A stretch of 64,000 nucleotides of DNA. It comes from Trichuris trichiura. Its lineage: Eukaryota; Nematoda; Enoplea; Trichinellida; Trichuridae. Shown piece by piece: positions 44,608 to 57,100 of the stretch. The DNA lies in NCBI GenBank assembly GCA_037903355.1, contig JBAJFE010000041.1, forward strand, positions 248,001 through 312,000, given 5' to 3'. Both the position numbers and the translations under genes were made by a program. Each line of letters begins with the position of its first letter. The stretch's first letter is position 1. Under the pieces are notes generated by a model that had not been told where the DNA came from, made no database searches, and worked only from the letters and a program-made list of their open reading frames with translations.

Positions 44608-47600
44608 TCGCCATGTCGTAAACGTTGTTCGTTAAGTGCACCAGTATGCATGCCTCAACAATACCAATAGCGAACAAAATGCGAGTTTTTAACATTACGC
44701 TGCCATTACGGGTTTTTGCCCAATGAACATTCGCGCTACATGGCTCTCACTCAGCCAACGTCACCGTTACGCGAAGCGTATGCCCAATAATACCGTCAGT
44801 ATTGCGGCGGGGAGGGGGCACATTTTTTATTTTCATCTAACAAACAGTTGGTGGACATTGACTTTGCACCCTGGTCAAAAAGTGACGCTATTGACCAGGG
44901 TGCACGTAAGCTAAGAATCGATGTACGCCTGCTTGTTCTGTTCCATTCATGATCATTCGCTGCTTCTACTCGTCTCTACGCCTTTTGCATTGACGCAACA
45001 ATGCTGAAGCCAAGTGCACCCGTGGGTCGCTGTGATTTTGCAAATTTGCCAGCGACGAAAAAGGTGACAAAAAAGCTGAAAACTTCCATAAACGTTGTAC
45101 CGCAGCTGTTTAGCTCAAAACACCTACCCAAGTGTGAATATTTGAGCTTAATTTAAAGCTTAAATTATCCCATGCAAAACCCACTTATGGGAGCAGAAAA
45201 ATCGTATAGCGCGGGAGGAAAATGAACAAGTTATTAATAGTTTTAACTGCCAACCCACTGCTGACAGCCGTTTGGAAATAATTCTTTGCTAACAAGAGTT
45301 AACGTTTGATGGATCGCTAATTACAGCGGCAAACTAAACACTGTTCGTTCGTTCTGCCATGTTGAGTTTAAAATGATTACTTTCAGCTGTGTGCATATTG
45401 CCCAGAGCTGACTTTGTTGGAATGGAAAAGTTCAAACAAGCATTTGCAAGTTTATTGGCTCCTCCGCTTCACTTGCATTAGCAAAGGAGTATGGCAATGC
45501 TCAAGTTGGCGTTCACTTTGAGAGCATTGTCATCCCAGAGCCAACAAACGGGTATCCAAAAGGACTTTGGGCTGCATGTGGTCATAAGCACTTTAGTAAA
45601 GTGGTCGCTAATTGTCCTTAAGGATGTGCTTATTCAAGACGACTAAGGGAGCTCGGCATTGTTGCTCTTCCTACAAGTTTTAAGCGTAAATCCCATTTTC
45701 ACAGCTTAGTGCTCACAAGCAATTGACAGCGACAAATCATGCGAACCCAAGGCGTTCTGAAAGCATTCACCTTTTCGCGCCAAAGAGCAGTGAAAGCACT
45801 TTCACGTGAAGCAGATGCAGGCGCATATGGCAAAGCTGAAAGAAAGTTGGGCCCATTTTATGACGCGCAGTTGATTTCCAGGATTTCGCGAGGATAAATA
45901 TTAACTAATCTACGGTAAAACAAATGACACTCATTTGTTTGCAGAAAGCCGCACCATCTGATGTCCAGCTTAGTTTAACATATGTTCGATTCTCGTGATC
46001 TCATTGCAATGAACATGCTAACAAGGAAGTGGTAGTAATTGCGAGAAAATATTGCTTTTCAAAAAGTTAGTTATTGCCCCTAACAAAGTAACTTTCATTT
46101 TGCGAGCATCATTAATGTGGGAAAACACTGCTATGCCACAGGCGCAAATAAACGGAGCAAAATTGAAAATCGTTAAATATGGTATTGACGATGTACGCTG
46201 CAACTCGCTGATATGAATGCATTACGTCGTTAAGGGTTGCACTTATTTCTAATGCACGTTTTGGCAGTAAGTGCGCAACTGCATACGCACAGCGGCGCCT
46301 TCCGAGTAACCGTGCCGTGAATGGAAATTTTTTCAAAACATACTCTTTGCTTGCGAGCAATTTACTGTTGGATGAAAGTCCAGCTTTGTCACGAAATGGT
46401 CGCGGACGGAAAACATCACTACTTTACCCGATAATGGGCAATTATTAGCCGCCCATTAGAGGAATAACAATGTTTCTTACCTGTTTGTGTGTGCTCAGGT
46501 ATTCAGTGTTAAAAGTAACACAGACTATTTGCCCAGCGCGGGTCGGCGCCAATCTTCTTGACTCAGGTGGAGAAAATTGGCCAATGCACAATATGTCGAT
46601 TTCAAGTTCCCTTTCGTCTCGAAAAATGAAGCAGCATGTCACGCAAGACGAGCTGCGTCCGGGTGGCTGACGCAGGAAACGGACGGCAATTTTATCCTCG
46701 CCTTAAGGGGGATTATTTAAATTATGCGAAATTCGCTATGGAACTTCCTTGCTCGCCGACACGTCTGTCTGAACATGTCGCGGCTGCTATGCTGCTCTAA
46801 GCTAAACTGTCAGCCATTCCAACTCGCCTCTTGTTCTTCAGATGACAAAAAATGTCACCAACGGCTGCTTGTTACCCCAGGCGGATGAATAACTTATTTA
46901 ACCCACCATTTCGTGAATCATTCTGCGTACTAGCATACGCGTAGTATGTGTAACTGGAGAGCTGTGCAGCTTGCCTGGTTTTATAACAGGAGAAGCAGTA
47001 GCGCAAAAAATGACGTTTTGCTACTGCAAGCGAATGTAACATGTTATAATTTTCAAAGTATTTGTGCGTGGGAGTATTCTAGTTCACGTAGGCGTCCAAA
47101 ATATGCATCTCTTAAACTTCCTGTTTTCCAGAAATTATTGCAGCCACCTTGGAGCAATAAGCCTATACAGTGTTTGTAGCAGTGATCTAATGTTCAGATT
47201 TAGTCCTTACCAGCCAGACGGCATATCGAAAACCCTTAATGACATCGTATAACTTAGAAGTGTGCCAGTTACGCGGGAGTCCATATTTCATCTTGATAAG
47301 TGAGCTACCGCTTATCCATTAAAGTTAAACAAGTATCGACGTGAGATGCAAATTTGGCAAGCTTCTAAATCTTCAAGGTAACGGTTGTTTATTGAAACGA
47401 ATAGAAGGCGTTAACATTAGCGCTTGTCAAAAACTGGGTGCGCTCAATCGATTCTAATGACGAGTGAAGCTCCAGCGAAGACAGAAAGAGAAACAGTTAA
47501 GAGTAACTTTTCAACAATTTCCATCGTTCAAAGGAGAGCTGTCTAAAGGATTTTAGTGCAATACCTCTGGCGCATAGCGATCGCACGTTGCGCAAACAGT

Positions 47601-50600
47601 GCGAAAATGGGTCGAACGGCACAGGAGAACTTAAATGCCTGCGACACCTGTAGTTTCAGGTAAAAAATTGCAATACTTTCTTCCTAATGGGTAAGTTGTT
47701 CGACTTGCCGCTTGCCTAATAGATCAAGTCGGTAAATCACATCCTTAATGGGTTCATTTTCCCAAAGCGTAGGAGGCTGCTGGACCAATTCATTTTTTGC
47801 TCAATAGCGGAAGCGTAAATTTTGTTAAAAATGTTTCGTTCAACTTTCACAATTTTTTCAATACCGCTTTGTGGCGGTTTGCGTCGCGGGATAGTTGTTG
47901 AACTTTTGCACAGGCATTCAGCGCCTTTTCGCGCGCTTCTTCCTTTCAACACAGCAGGAACTTGAGCTTTAGAACAACTTTCAGTTTTCTTAAATAGCTA
48001 CGCTTCAAGACCGGAATAAATATTAAAATTTCAGCGGAACCGGTAGCAGTGGTTTAATTCCATTCTAGTTGTCTTCTGCAGCTTGATTCCGTTCGACCAA
48101 TATTCTGTGAAGTCAAATAACGCCATCTGTCTGCTCATAATAGGTCAGAAGTGATTCTGACAGCTTCTGAAGGAACTTAATCTTTTCTAGTACAGTTGGC
48201 TTCGGTTGTTATATATATATATATATAGCTTTCGTGATCTTGGATTAATGAATCGTTTAGATCAGAGACATTTAAAAAAAGCAATGGAAGATGGAGGAAA
48301 ACGAAAGTCGCTGCAAGTGTAACGGAAATATTTTTGTTGATGGTATGCAATTACAGATTGCAGTTTTTTGCATTTTTTAAAGTCCGTTTTTTCACATACC
48401 GGATAGCTAGTGGAATCTAGCTTAATTGAGCAATGAAAATGGATAGTCTCTTGAGGTAAGTCGTATTTATAAATAAGAGCGCATCTTCCTGCATCCATGT
48501 AAATACAAGGTTGCTCTACTATGCATTACACAAATGTGGTTACTGAAAAGCCATATGCCCTAGCATGGCTTCTGATGCCCAGAGTGAGCTGGTTTGACTG
48601 TGTTTTTCAAACTTCAATAGTAACGGGTTGTCGCAAAAGTTTTGTCGCTCATTTTTGTGTTTCAAAAACTTCTGTACCACATGAGCAGCTGGTTTTTATG
48701 CAGGAAAGACTCCAAAAAAGATGCGCAAAATTTCTCTTACTCATCCCTTTTTCTGCTGTCGTTCGGGATTCAAGCTGAGAAAGCCCATTGTCACCACTGT
48801 AAGTTTTTATTCTTTAACAAAGGATGACTGCAGTGAAAGCCGCAAAAATTGCGGGCAGTGCTCATGGCGAGAGAGTGGCGTCTAGGAGCAAGTCTGACGG
48901 TTTCGCATGGTCATTTGGGACTGTGACAACCGACCAAGATATGGGTCCCTTGCGAAATTTGAAGATGAACAATAGTAAAAAGCCCGCAGAACCCTTGGCA
49001 AGCTAATAATAATAATCACAGTAAAAATAAATCAGTTCCGTGGAAAAATATCATTAATGATTTTGGCCTGTTGTTCCGATGACTTGCTCGTTCAGTATAA
49101 CGTAGTTTTGCCTATTATTTTGTCGTAAAGGCTTGTCGAGTTCGTTTCGCTTTTGCGTTATGCTGCTAGCTCAAAATGTCTCACTTTTTTAGGAGTCATT
49201 TCTCGGTGGCAGGACAAAGAAGAATATAAGCAAATTATTATGGTAAGCTGGTTGGGTAAGTACACTTACCTGACGGAAATACTTTTGCTCTTCTGGTTTT
49301 CTTTTCGATCAGTTTTGAGAAAGTCAGTATCTCTTTTTTGGAAATTTCCAGCAAGCGGAAAGCTGACCGCTTCTCTTACGCGCTCTTTTCTATTCTGAAA
49401 AAGTAATAGACTTAGCAGTGGTCTACCGCAAGATACTCTAACAGCATGACTGTCAGAAAACAGATTTTTCATTGAGAGCATTTTCATATTTAAAAAATAA
49501 GAAAAATAAAAGCTCTGGGCTTTCCCAGCGAATTGCTTTTATCAGCTTGGCAAGTTGCTTTGTACCACTGAGAAAGTCTCCCACTTTGCTAAATTTCAAA
49601 TGGAAAATAATTTAAGTCGTATTTTCATGTTTAAACTTAGGGGACTTAGAAGATAACGGTTTTAGTAAAAAAGAAGCACTTTAGCATAAGCGCAAGCAAA
49701 AAGACGCGGCATAAACAATATGAAGAATGCACTCAAGTATGCTAATTGTTGGCAAAAGAGTAGCAAAGTATATTCAGAGTAGTTAGTAATAATGTTTTCA
49801 GTATTCAGTGTTCAAGTACGTGTTACAGTAATGTTACATAAACGCTTGTTCTCTGACGTTTTTTATAAACATTCAGGTGGTCCGACAAACGTTTCTGCCA
49901 TTAGAGCTTTGTTCTACAAGTGAAGCACGTTAGACACGTCATATACCCGCAAACTTTTTTGGCTGAATTAAAGAGATTATCGCTTCTTCATGAGAAGTTC
50001 ATGCTTCTCATATTGGTTGAATTTATTGAAATAATTGTTGGCAACCTATTCGACTGGTTGAATGCACCGCTTTTCTTTAAGCATAAATGCAGAGCAAGCA
50101 AGTTTTCATTAAATTGCTGAAATTAAGGCTTTAATAGCCGTTCTGTATCTTTTACGCATATCAAGATTGCATGATGGCTTTCGAAGCGTGAAATAAAGCA
50201 CGCCGGGACGGTTGAGATTGTCGTAAGACAACAGTCGTTTGCAGCCAAATCTTAGCCGCGTAAATGTTATTGCTTCCTATTTTAATGGTTGGTTCTACCT
50301 CCTTTTTGAAGTTAGATTAACCCAAGAAAACGTTACGTCACAAAGGAAAACATAGTGCATTATGTCTACAAGGCTTTTCACTTAAACATCAATAGACATT
50401 TCAGTCGTCCAACATTGACAAGATGATCGGGTTTACAACTTCTCCAATCGAAACTTGTTTTCCAAGCGAGCTGTGCGCGCTAACTATTCACCCAAATGTC
50501 GAAGGAAAAGTACGTCAACAAGTTGGATGGCTGCATTGCAAAATGCTGCTGACACTTGACCATCTCACAACTCTACTGGGCTTCGTCAATATCCTATTAG

Positions 50601-52030
50601 GTTTAGCTGTCAGCTTTTGAAAGCTTGCCAAAAAAATTTAGTTTCTCCACACAGATTCAATGTCAACATAGCACGACTAGGCTTAGCATAAAGAAATTTG
50701 GAAGCTGCTGGACGACAGTGCCCTTATGCTTATACTAGATCATTACCGCCTGTAGTGAATAGGAAGAAAATAACATGTACGAAAAGTCTATCATGGTATG
50801 ATTCTAACGCACATGTATGAACATCGAAGGTCAGAAAGAAAAATTGAATCAGTTGGAGATAAGCATGAATTTACAAAAGTAATGGTGTCACTGTAAGCAC
50901 CACTTGCCGCCAGACCTTTGTTGTCATCCTCAATGTTGATTCACTAAAATTGGTTCCATAAGCTAAGAAGTAATTTCCTTACCATGCTTTATGCCGATCT
51001 GTTTGTTTTTACATGCAGTGGCCAAGCGGAAGTTAGAAAATCCCTCTCTTGGTATTTCGTCGTGAACAGAAATCAATTTGCTAAGAAAATTGACAACCCT
51101 TCTACTGTGAAGAGTTAGCACAAGGAAAACGAGTGCTGTTTAATTCTCTGATTGGGCGGTAAAAATAACTAAGACCGGTATAAGCTTGCGTGATTACAAC
51201 GGGAAGGGCTTCGTGGTTCATCATGCATTTTTAATGCCTATTTCTCACTGTCTGAGTGGTAGCCTAACCGCTGGAGTTACGTTGTAAGTCAGTAATAGGC
51301 ATAGGCTTAGTTTTGAATAAGCGAAACGTGCTTCACGTGGAAAATATGACAGTAAAAGCTTGACGTTTGCTTAGTATGGTGCCTCTAGATTTCATTAAAG
51401 ATAAGTGAATGCTCCGCAAATAGGCAATTTCAGAAGTAGAGGCTATTCTTGTTACCGGCATTGCCTTTTGCCTGTTGCAAGACTTCCTTGGAGCAAAATC
51501 GTACGGATATGGAGCCCCAGATGTGATTATCCAATGTGAAGTCTTAAATACTTTAACTGAGCGGTACGTTAGTCCCAAAAGAACATCGAATTGCACAAGA
51601 TGAAAGTTAATAGCACTTTGATGACACTGTGTAAGGAATCTGAGCTCTAGAAAAGCAAGAGCGACTAACTGTCCGTTGTCTCGTAGCAATGCGACCCAAA
51701 GGGCGACTACTGAGTCGGTTTCAACTTAGTCCTGCTGTGGATATGTAATTTTCATATTTCTAATGAAAACATTAACACTGAAAGAAACCGCTTATTTTTC
51801 TAAAAAGAAATGCGGCCTGCATTAACTCTGTTAATGCTACAAGAAAAGCATTGCATTATATGCAGCTCTGCTTCCCAATGCTGCATCGTATTAATGGGAT
51901 TAATGCTTTTGTCAGCAAAACTTGTTAATGGAATTGACAGCGACATCTTTAAAACGGTTTTATAACTCCGTAAAAGTAAATAAGTATCCTTTTTGTTTGT
52001 AAACATTTTCATGGTGACTGCTGACCTTTT
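44608..52030. other. Long stretch with only weak ORFs
   Basis: No recognised gene. A perfect hairpin lies at 44865-44904 (stem TGCACCCTGGTCAA, 12-base loop). A (TA)n microsatellite lies at about 48210-48227. An ATG frame at 48824-49006 (60 codons, from MTAVKAAKIAGSAHG) has coding-like composition, and a short stretch at 49193-49242 is bounded by TTTTTTTAG and GTAAGC; both are too weak to call. A frame at 50423-50620 begins with ATG and ends hydrophobic. Confidence 0.4.
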
Positions 52031-52396
52031 ATGGATGCGCGCAAATTAAGGTTTAGGGGCAACATGAGCCTTTGGAGCACAGAGATTTTTTTATGCTTAT
52101 GTTCACTGCATTCTTTATTTCTCATCTTGACTTGCAATTCGTCAATAGAACCTAAGAGAAGACCAGAATGCCAACGAAGCTCCAAAAAACTAGTTTCCTC
52201 TTGGTCGCGAAGAAATAACAAGCGCAGAGGCAAAAAAGATATTAATAAACCAAGTGCTCTTCCTGCGCAAATAACATATTTTAGGCTGAAGCATCGGAAC
52301 AGAAGAAGTCAAAATTGCTTGCCCATTTTTTTGCAGCTACAGTTTAATACCCTTGGCAACCAGCATGTTAAATTGATTTTCTGTCTAGCACAATAG
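52031..52396 (+). CDS. Candidate secreted basic protein (121 aa)
   Basis: An ATG-started frame with a hydrophobic stretch after a second Met (MSLWSTEIFLCLCSLHSLFL) fits a signal peptide or anchor. It is followed by a strongly basic segment (SWSRRNNKRRGKKDINK) and a tail LQLQFNTLGNQHVKL. An antisense frame overlaps the first third. No family was recognised, and no splice or poly(A) evidence supports it. Confidence 0.28.
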   Translation: MDARKLRFRGNMSLWSTEIFLCLCSLHSLFLILTCNSSIEPKRRPECQRSSKKLVSSWSRRNNKRRGKKDINKPSALPAQITYFRLKHRNRRSQNCLPIFLQLQFNTLGNQHVKLIFCLAQ

Positions 52397-52919
52397 GAAG
52401 TATCCGAAAACGCAAACAACGCATATTAATGCTCAGTGTTTATTAGTCATGCAGTTTTCTCAACTACGCTAATACTTCTTATATGCTCGCTTCTTTTCTC
52501 CAGCATATGCGTTCATATTTAGATAGGACTTTCATATGTGACCAAATAAGGAAATCTGTGAGAATTCAGCAACTTGATTTATGGATTTGTCATGAAATTA
52601 CGTTCTTACTCCTTTTTCTAAAATAACTTCTAAGAAAACAATATCTACATAAGGCCAGCATACGCGAAAATGGATAAACAGAAGTTAAAAGGTTACATAC
52701 AGCGTGCTGGTTAATTAGAATGGAAATTTCTACAAGATTTGAACGACAATCATTCACATTAAACCCTTAGTTAATACCTTGATGTTTTGACTACGTGATG
52801 ATCTCTCGTGGATGCAAAAACCCCGATACGTCACAAAATGAACCATTCTCGACCTGACGTGACAAAACCAAACAGGCGTAGCTTCCAGCCGTTTTATCTC
52901 GCAAGCGACAAGACAATGA

Positions 52920-53144
52920 ATGAACAATGATTTCGAATGTGTGTATTCGCTAAGGGTGGCAAAACCTAAGTCACCGTTAACTCGTCGAAATCGTAGAATT
53001 TCGACCGATTTGAAATTTGCAAAGGTTAAGCAATTATGTCTTGGGCAAATCTCGTTGGTTCGCAAGGAAATGGGCAACCTTGCTGCTCTGACTAATCGCA
53101 GAATGGGAGTTCCGAACCGCTCCCACTCTCAGCATCTGCAGTAA
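52920..53144 (+). CDS. Candidate small basic protein (74 aa)
   Basis: The frame starts at ATG and contains KPKSPLTRRNRRISTD and LTNRRMGVPNRSHS, which are basic and serine-rich like a nuclear or phosphorylated tail. It ends CTGCAGTAAG, where a splice donor (CA|GTAAGT) overlaps the stop, so it could also be an exon of a longer gene. No family was recognised and the antisense frame is open too. Confidence 0.28.
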   Translation: MNNDFECVYSLRVAKPKSPLTRRNRRISTDLKFAKVKQLCLGQISLVRKEMGNLAALTNRRMGVPNRSHSQHLQ

Positions 53145-54232
53145 GTTTCGTGCGCACATTTCATTACTATTAATAAAGCGTGTCAACACCCTGTGCTGTT
53201 TGCAGCTCATACTTTAAGGTGCATAAGTTGTTGACCAACAAAGCGAGTTCTCTGCAGAAATATTTACTCTACTTGCACTGCTGTTACCATATATATCTTT
53301 GTATATTTAATGCATGAACAAACAAAGTGAAAAACGCTACTGATAAGGAAAGTGGCTGTTCAATGTTGGCAGTTGCCAATAAATAATGTGCATGTATCTT
53401 TATACACGTGTATCTGCACATATGTATACCTACGTATTATATACCCTAATGCCCCTACGCCTACTTTCAAAGCAGTTAATCACCAGCTATGCTATTCTAT
53501 CGCGGTAGTGTGCTATTCGTTGCCCGTAATGCACCAGTTTACTGCTTGGAGCAGCTTTTTCTGATATCATTATTTTTATTCTGAACAACGGCTGTGTATG
53601 AATCAGATCTGCGCTTGCGCATACATATGATCATTGCTTGGCTCAGAACGTGGGACTATTCTTACACTGTGTTCTCTGAAACGGTTGCAAGCTTGAAGCG
53701 CTGACCCCTGCATTAGCAGTTTGCTTTTCGATGTATCTTCTGCTCAGCTGGAATTGCTGGAAAGGTTGCTATGGCTGTTAATCATTTTGCGGAGTGTAAC
53801 GCTTCTTTTAAGCAACAATTCCGCATGTGTAGCAAACAACACGGAACGAAGTAGCAAGAATTTGTCAAGACGATCTTATTTTGCGGCGGAAAAAATGGGA
53901 CGATCATTGATAGTCTTAAATATTTCAATCCGTGCTGGAGGAGATCAATTATTTATGCCAAAAGCATTTGCAAATCCGCTAGTTTCTGCTTACCGTCCAT
54001 TGCATCGCCTATCAGCTTGACTTGACTACTCAAGACAGCTTTAGCACGAAAAATTCGCCAATTAAACTTTTATAAAGGCCGGACAACAGGCCGCGGAAAA
54101 ATGTAACAAATCATGGAAGCAACAAACTTATTCTGCCTTGAATGCACCTGAATAAAATCTTCCCAGTTCCCTTGGAAACCTATGCGGAAGTAGCGCACAG
54201 GTTGCTAGGTTACAACAGACTCCAAAGCATCA
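53145..54232. other. Upstream of TMEM231, no recognised gene
   Basis: Contains frames at 53352-53564 and 53721-54020 without family resemblance. The promoter of TMEM231 is presumably here. No X-box-like palindrome (RFX site, expected for some ciliary genes) was evident to me. Confidence 0.4.
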
Positions 54233-54349
54233 ATGAAGGCCAACCATGTGGACTATATGCTCAGTGCAGCTCTTTTCCTTATTGTATTGCTTTGTTGGTT
54301 CTTAGTGATTGCAACAGGAGGCTACATGAATAATTTGCAACTTGGGTAA
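54233..54349 (+). CDS. Possible membrane microprotein (38 aa) directly before TMEM231
   Basis: ATG at 54233-54235 and TAA at 54347-54349, 20 bases before the TMEM231 start. The peptide begins MKANHVDYML, has a single hydrophobic helix (SAALFLIVLLCWFLVIATGG) and ends YMNNLQLG. Size and layout recall tiny single-pass subunits such as OST4, but there is no sequence match I can claim. If TMEM231 is transcribed from upstream, this would be an upstream ORF or the first cistron of a bicistronic mRNA. A larger overlapping frame (54142-54333) competes for the same bases. It could be chance. Confidence 0.35.
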   Translation: MKANHVDYMLSAALFLIVLLCWFLVIATGGYMNNLQLG

Positions 54350-54369
54350 GTTGGACGCGGCTTGGCAGT

Positions 54370-55296
54370 ATGATAACCGTTTTTACAAAACCTGTACAAC
54401 TGATCTACTCAGCCTCAGCCACTTCATTAGCCTTCATTTTCCATTTAATAACCACTGCCGTGATCATCATAGCGCCTTATATGGTTATTTACTTCGGCGA
54501 CGATCTCACCCATAGGGTAATTTCAGTAAAAGAGCACCCACTCATACAATTCAATTATGATTATGCCGTAATACTTTATGGGCAATCTGCAGACCAATAT
54601 TATTTTTGGAGCAGCAGCGATCAGTGGAATCAGCAAGAACTTAACAGATTGCGTATACCAGTTGTGGAAATATATGAAACATACTACAATGACAACAACT
54701 TAGTTGAACAACTGAAGTTCTCAGCCTCCTTTCCAATGGAAGCAACCGAGAGGATATACGCCGCTAAGATTAGACTCCTTTTTGACTTCCAGCTAAAGCA
54801 GCAATGCAACTTTGCTACAACACTGTACGTTATGTTTGATCATGGGTCATTTGTTTCCGGATGCGAATGGTCCATTAGCGGAAATTTGAAGATTGTACAA
54901 TCTGGACCGTTAACATGCGAGGAGTCTCTCCAGAGCGACACGGCTTCCGAACAAATGAACAACTTGCAGAACGAAACCCTAATTCGCTTTCAGCAGACGG
55001 GCAATACGCGATGGGACCTATCGAATTCCCAAATGACAGCGGGCACCCTGAACCCGTCAGAGCTGTATTGGACTCCCGGGGATGCCGGTCGCGTTGGTCG
55101 CTTTGACGTCAACATTGTTCTCAATTACGCTGAAGATACGTACAGCATAGTGCCTAATGCCTGGAGTCGGTTAAAGCTTGTTTGGATTGAATATCTCGCT
55201 TTTCTGATAACATTCATTTTCATTATGAAGCTTATTCGAAACTTCGTCTACGGCAATCGGCTGCTTACAACGTGGAGAACTGTAGTAAACGAATGA
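54370..55296 (+). CDS. TMEM231: TMEM231 homologue, intronless (308 aa)
   Basis: TMEM231 belongs to the MKS/B9 complex of the ciliary transition zone, gating membrane-protein entry into cilia. The frame is one exon of 308 codons; human TMEM231 is about 316 aa. A first membrane segment lies at residues about 15-42 (LAFIFHLITTAVIIIAPYMV). A luminal domain follows, with EHPLIQFNYDYAVILYG, DFQLKQQCNFATTLYVMFDH and DLSNSQMTAGTLNP. Near the end comes a second membrane segment (WIEYLAFLITFIFIMKL) and the conserved tail NFVYGNRLLTTW, equivalent to the F..N...TT end of the family. An intact gene implies that the organism builds cilia, as in nematode sensory neurons. Absence of introns is odd beside its intron-containing neighbours. 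Confidence 0.9.
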   Translation: MITVFTKPVQLIYSASATSLAFIFHLITTAVIIIAPYMVIYFGDDLTHRVISVKEHPLIQFNYDYAVILYGQSADQYYFWSSSDQWNQQELNRLRIPVVEIYETYYNDNNLVEQLKFSASFPMEATERIYAAKIRLLFDFQLKQQCNFATTLYVMFDHGSFVSGCEWSISGNLKIVQSGPLTCEESLQSDTASEQMNNLQNETLIRFQQTGNTRWDLSNSQMTAGTLNPSELYWTPGDAGRVGRFDVNIVLNYAEDTYSIVPNAWSRLKLVWIEYLAFLITFIFIMKLIRNFVYGNRLLTTWRTVVNE

Positions 55297-55649
55297 TATG
55301 TGTAATCGTGCACTCTTTTTTTAAACGATATTCCCATACGTAATATCTCTACAACTCGTCCGCTGCTCTAGCTTAATAATTTCGTAGCAACTGTATTTTG
55401 AATCCTAGTAAAACTGAGGGAAACAAACCTTTGTAAAACCTAGAAATGATGCGTTTTAGCGAAAGATTCGATTCGGTAGTATCCGCTTAGCATAAGCTAA
55501 CGAAAAGGAACGAATTAGATCTTGCAAATCATCGTACAGTAAGCCTAACCTTTATGCTTCAACATAGTGCATAAACTTGGGCGTTTTGCGTGCAATTTTT
55601 CGTAGTAACTTCTGTTCTGGTAAATATTTTCTTGACGCTGCTTCGTATA

Positions 55650-56249
55650 ATGGAAGTAAAAATGGCTATGCTAGTCCGATTATTACGTCCTTCCACGTCT
55701 GCTGTACGAACGATTGGTGCGTGAGCTTGGATTAGCTTTTCTTATGTAGCAAGAATTGATGAGTTAGCGTTTAAGCTTTCAATGACGTCGTGCAAAAATA
55801 TTTGTAGTAGAAATTTTTTCCGAACTGCGCCGTGTCGTCTGCACCAAAACTGACGTTTCTTTCTTTCAGTTTACGGAAAGAATGAAAAACTTCCCTTAAA
55901 AGAAGACAAGACAGCTTATTTTGATATGGACACCGAGAAGCTGCAGAAGTTCTGTTGTATTAACTACCTGAAAGACGGTAAGGGCTGTTTTAAACTTTGT
56001 CCGTACTTGGGCATTCTTTCAGGCAGCGACATACCGTTGAAGGATTATTCAGAGTACCCGGAATGGTTGCCGTCGTTGTTGGACAAACCTCCTGCATTGG
56101 AGGACCTCTCGCCGGACGACTATGGCTATTGGCGGTTACTAAGGAAGAAACTTCGCACGTTTACGCGACAAAGAAATTACTACCGTTTCCGCTCCTCCTT
56201 TGTGCAGCGTTATTATTTGGAAAAGGGGAAACAGGATGTATTTAAGTGA
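55650..56249 (+). CDS. MRPL54: Mitochondrial ribosomal protein L54 homologue, two exons (148 aa)
   Basis: This is a component of the large subunit of the mitochondrial ribosome (mL54). Exon 1 (55650-55716) encodes a basic, hydroxylated leader without acids after residue 2 (MLVRLLRPSTSAVRT), fitting a mitochondrial targeting peptide, and ends ATT G|GTGCGT. Exon 2 (55870-56249) starts after TTTCTTTCAG; the junction codon becomes GTT. It contains NYLKDGKGCFKLCP and the family core SEYPEWLPSLL..P..LEDLSPDDYGYWRLLRK followed by a basic tail. Human L54 is about 138 aa, so length fits. The poly(A) hexamer AATAAA is at 56250-56255, starting at the base after the stop codon, which predicts an extremely short 3' UTR. 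Confidence 0.87.
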
Positions 56250-57098
56250 AATAAAACAGGTGTTAAATTGTCGTACTGTAGTCATATCCCTAAAAAAGTA
56301 AAAGAAGAAGTTACGAGTGCAAAAAGCATATATGATGTCACAACATGGTATACCTGACGACAGAATCCCTATAGATTAGCGCTAATTTACCTAACACCTT
56401 CATCGTAAGGCCCTGCTGAAATGCGTATTTTTCAGTGTAATCCTGCGACGCATAGTGTAATAGAAAGAATAGAACCCTAAGCGTGAGACAACTTGAAATA
56501 AAATGCTCAGGATTTTCAGTTTTTTTGCCAAATAGGAAGCAACTTAATCCAACCTGAGCTTCTCTAAAAGTGATAGTACTTAGCATGATAGCGTTTATTC
56601 AATACGGAATTAATACTTGCATAAATAATTAGGTAAGTGTAGTAACTCTAAAACGAGTTCAACTTCTTATTTAACCAACGTCGTTGTCTTATTTCGGTTT
56701 TAATGCTTACGCGTTGCGCCTGTTTTCAGCTGCTGCCGAAATATCGATGAGTTTGGCTGTTGGCAGAGTTTGGACTTGCCGATGGGGTTGAAGAATATAC
56801 GTAGCACTTGTCTTACTTTAAATTTTTTGGTCTGGTGTGCAAATGCGCCATTTGTGCAGTTATTTTACAACGGGCTGCTGTAACGGGGCTTCGTTGTGAA
56901 ATCTTTAATTTGTTTGGCGCCTGTGAGGTTTTTAAGCAAGTCAACGCATGTGAGCCATTCAAATCAAAGCGACGTGTAACGTAATGGCCATTGCTGATGA
57001 AGCAAATGCCCGTTCAAGGAAACGTTAACAAAAAACGCGTACAGCAGAGTGCCTTCTCGTTCCCAAAGGTCCCCATTTCCTAATAAGCAAAGCACGCC
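56250..57098. other. Spacer after MRPL54
   Basis: Begins with AATAAA (56250-56255). No gene was recognised; a minus-strand frame at 56338-56586 lacks family resemblance. Confidence 0.45.
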
Positions 57099-57100
57099 TA

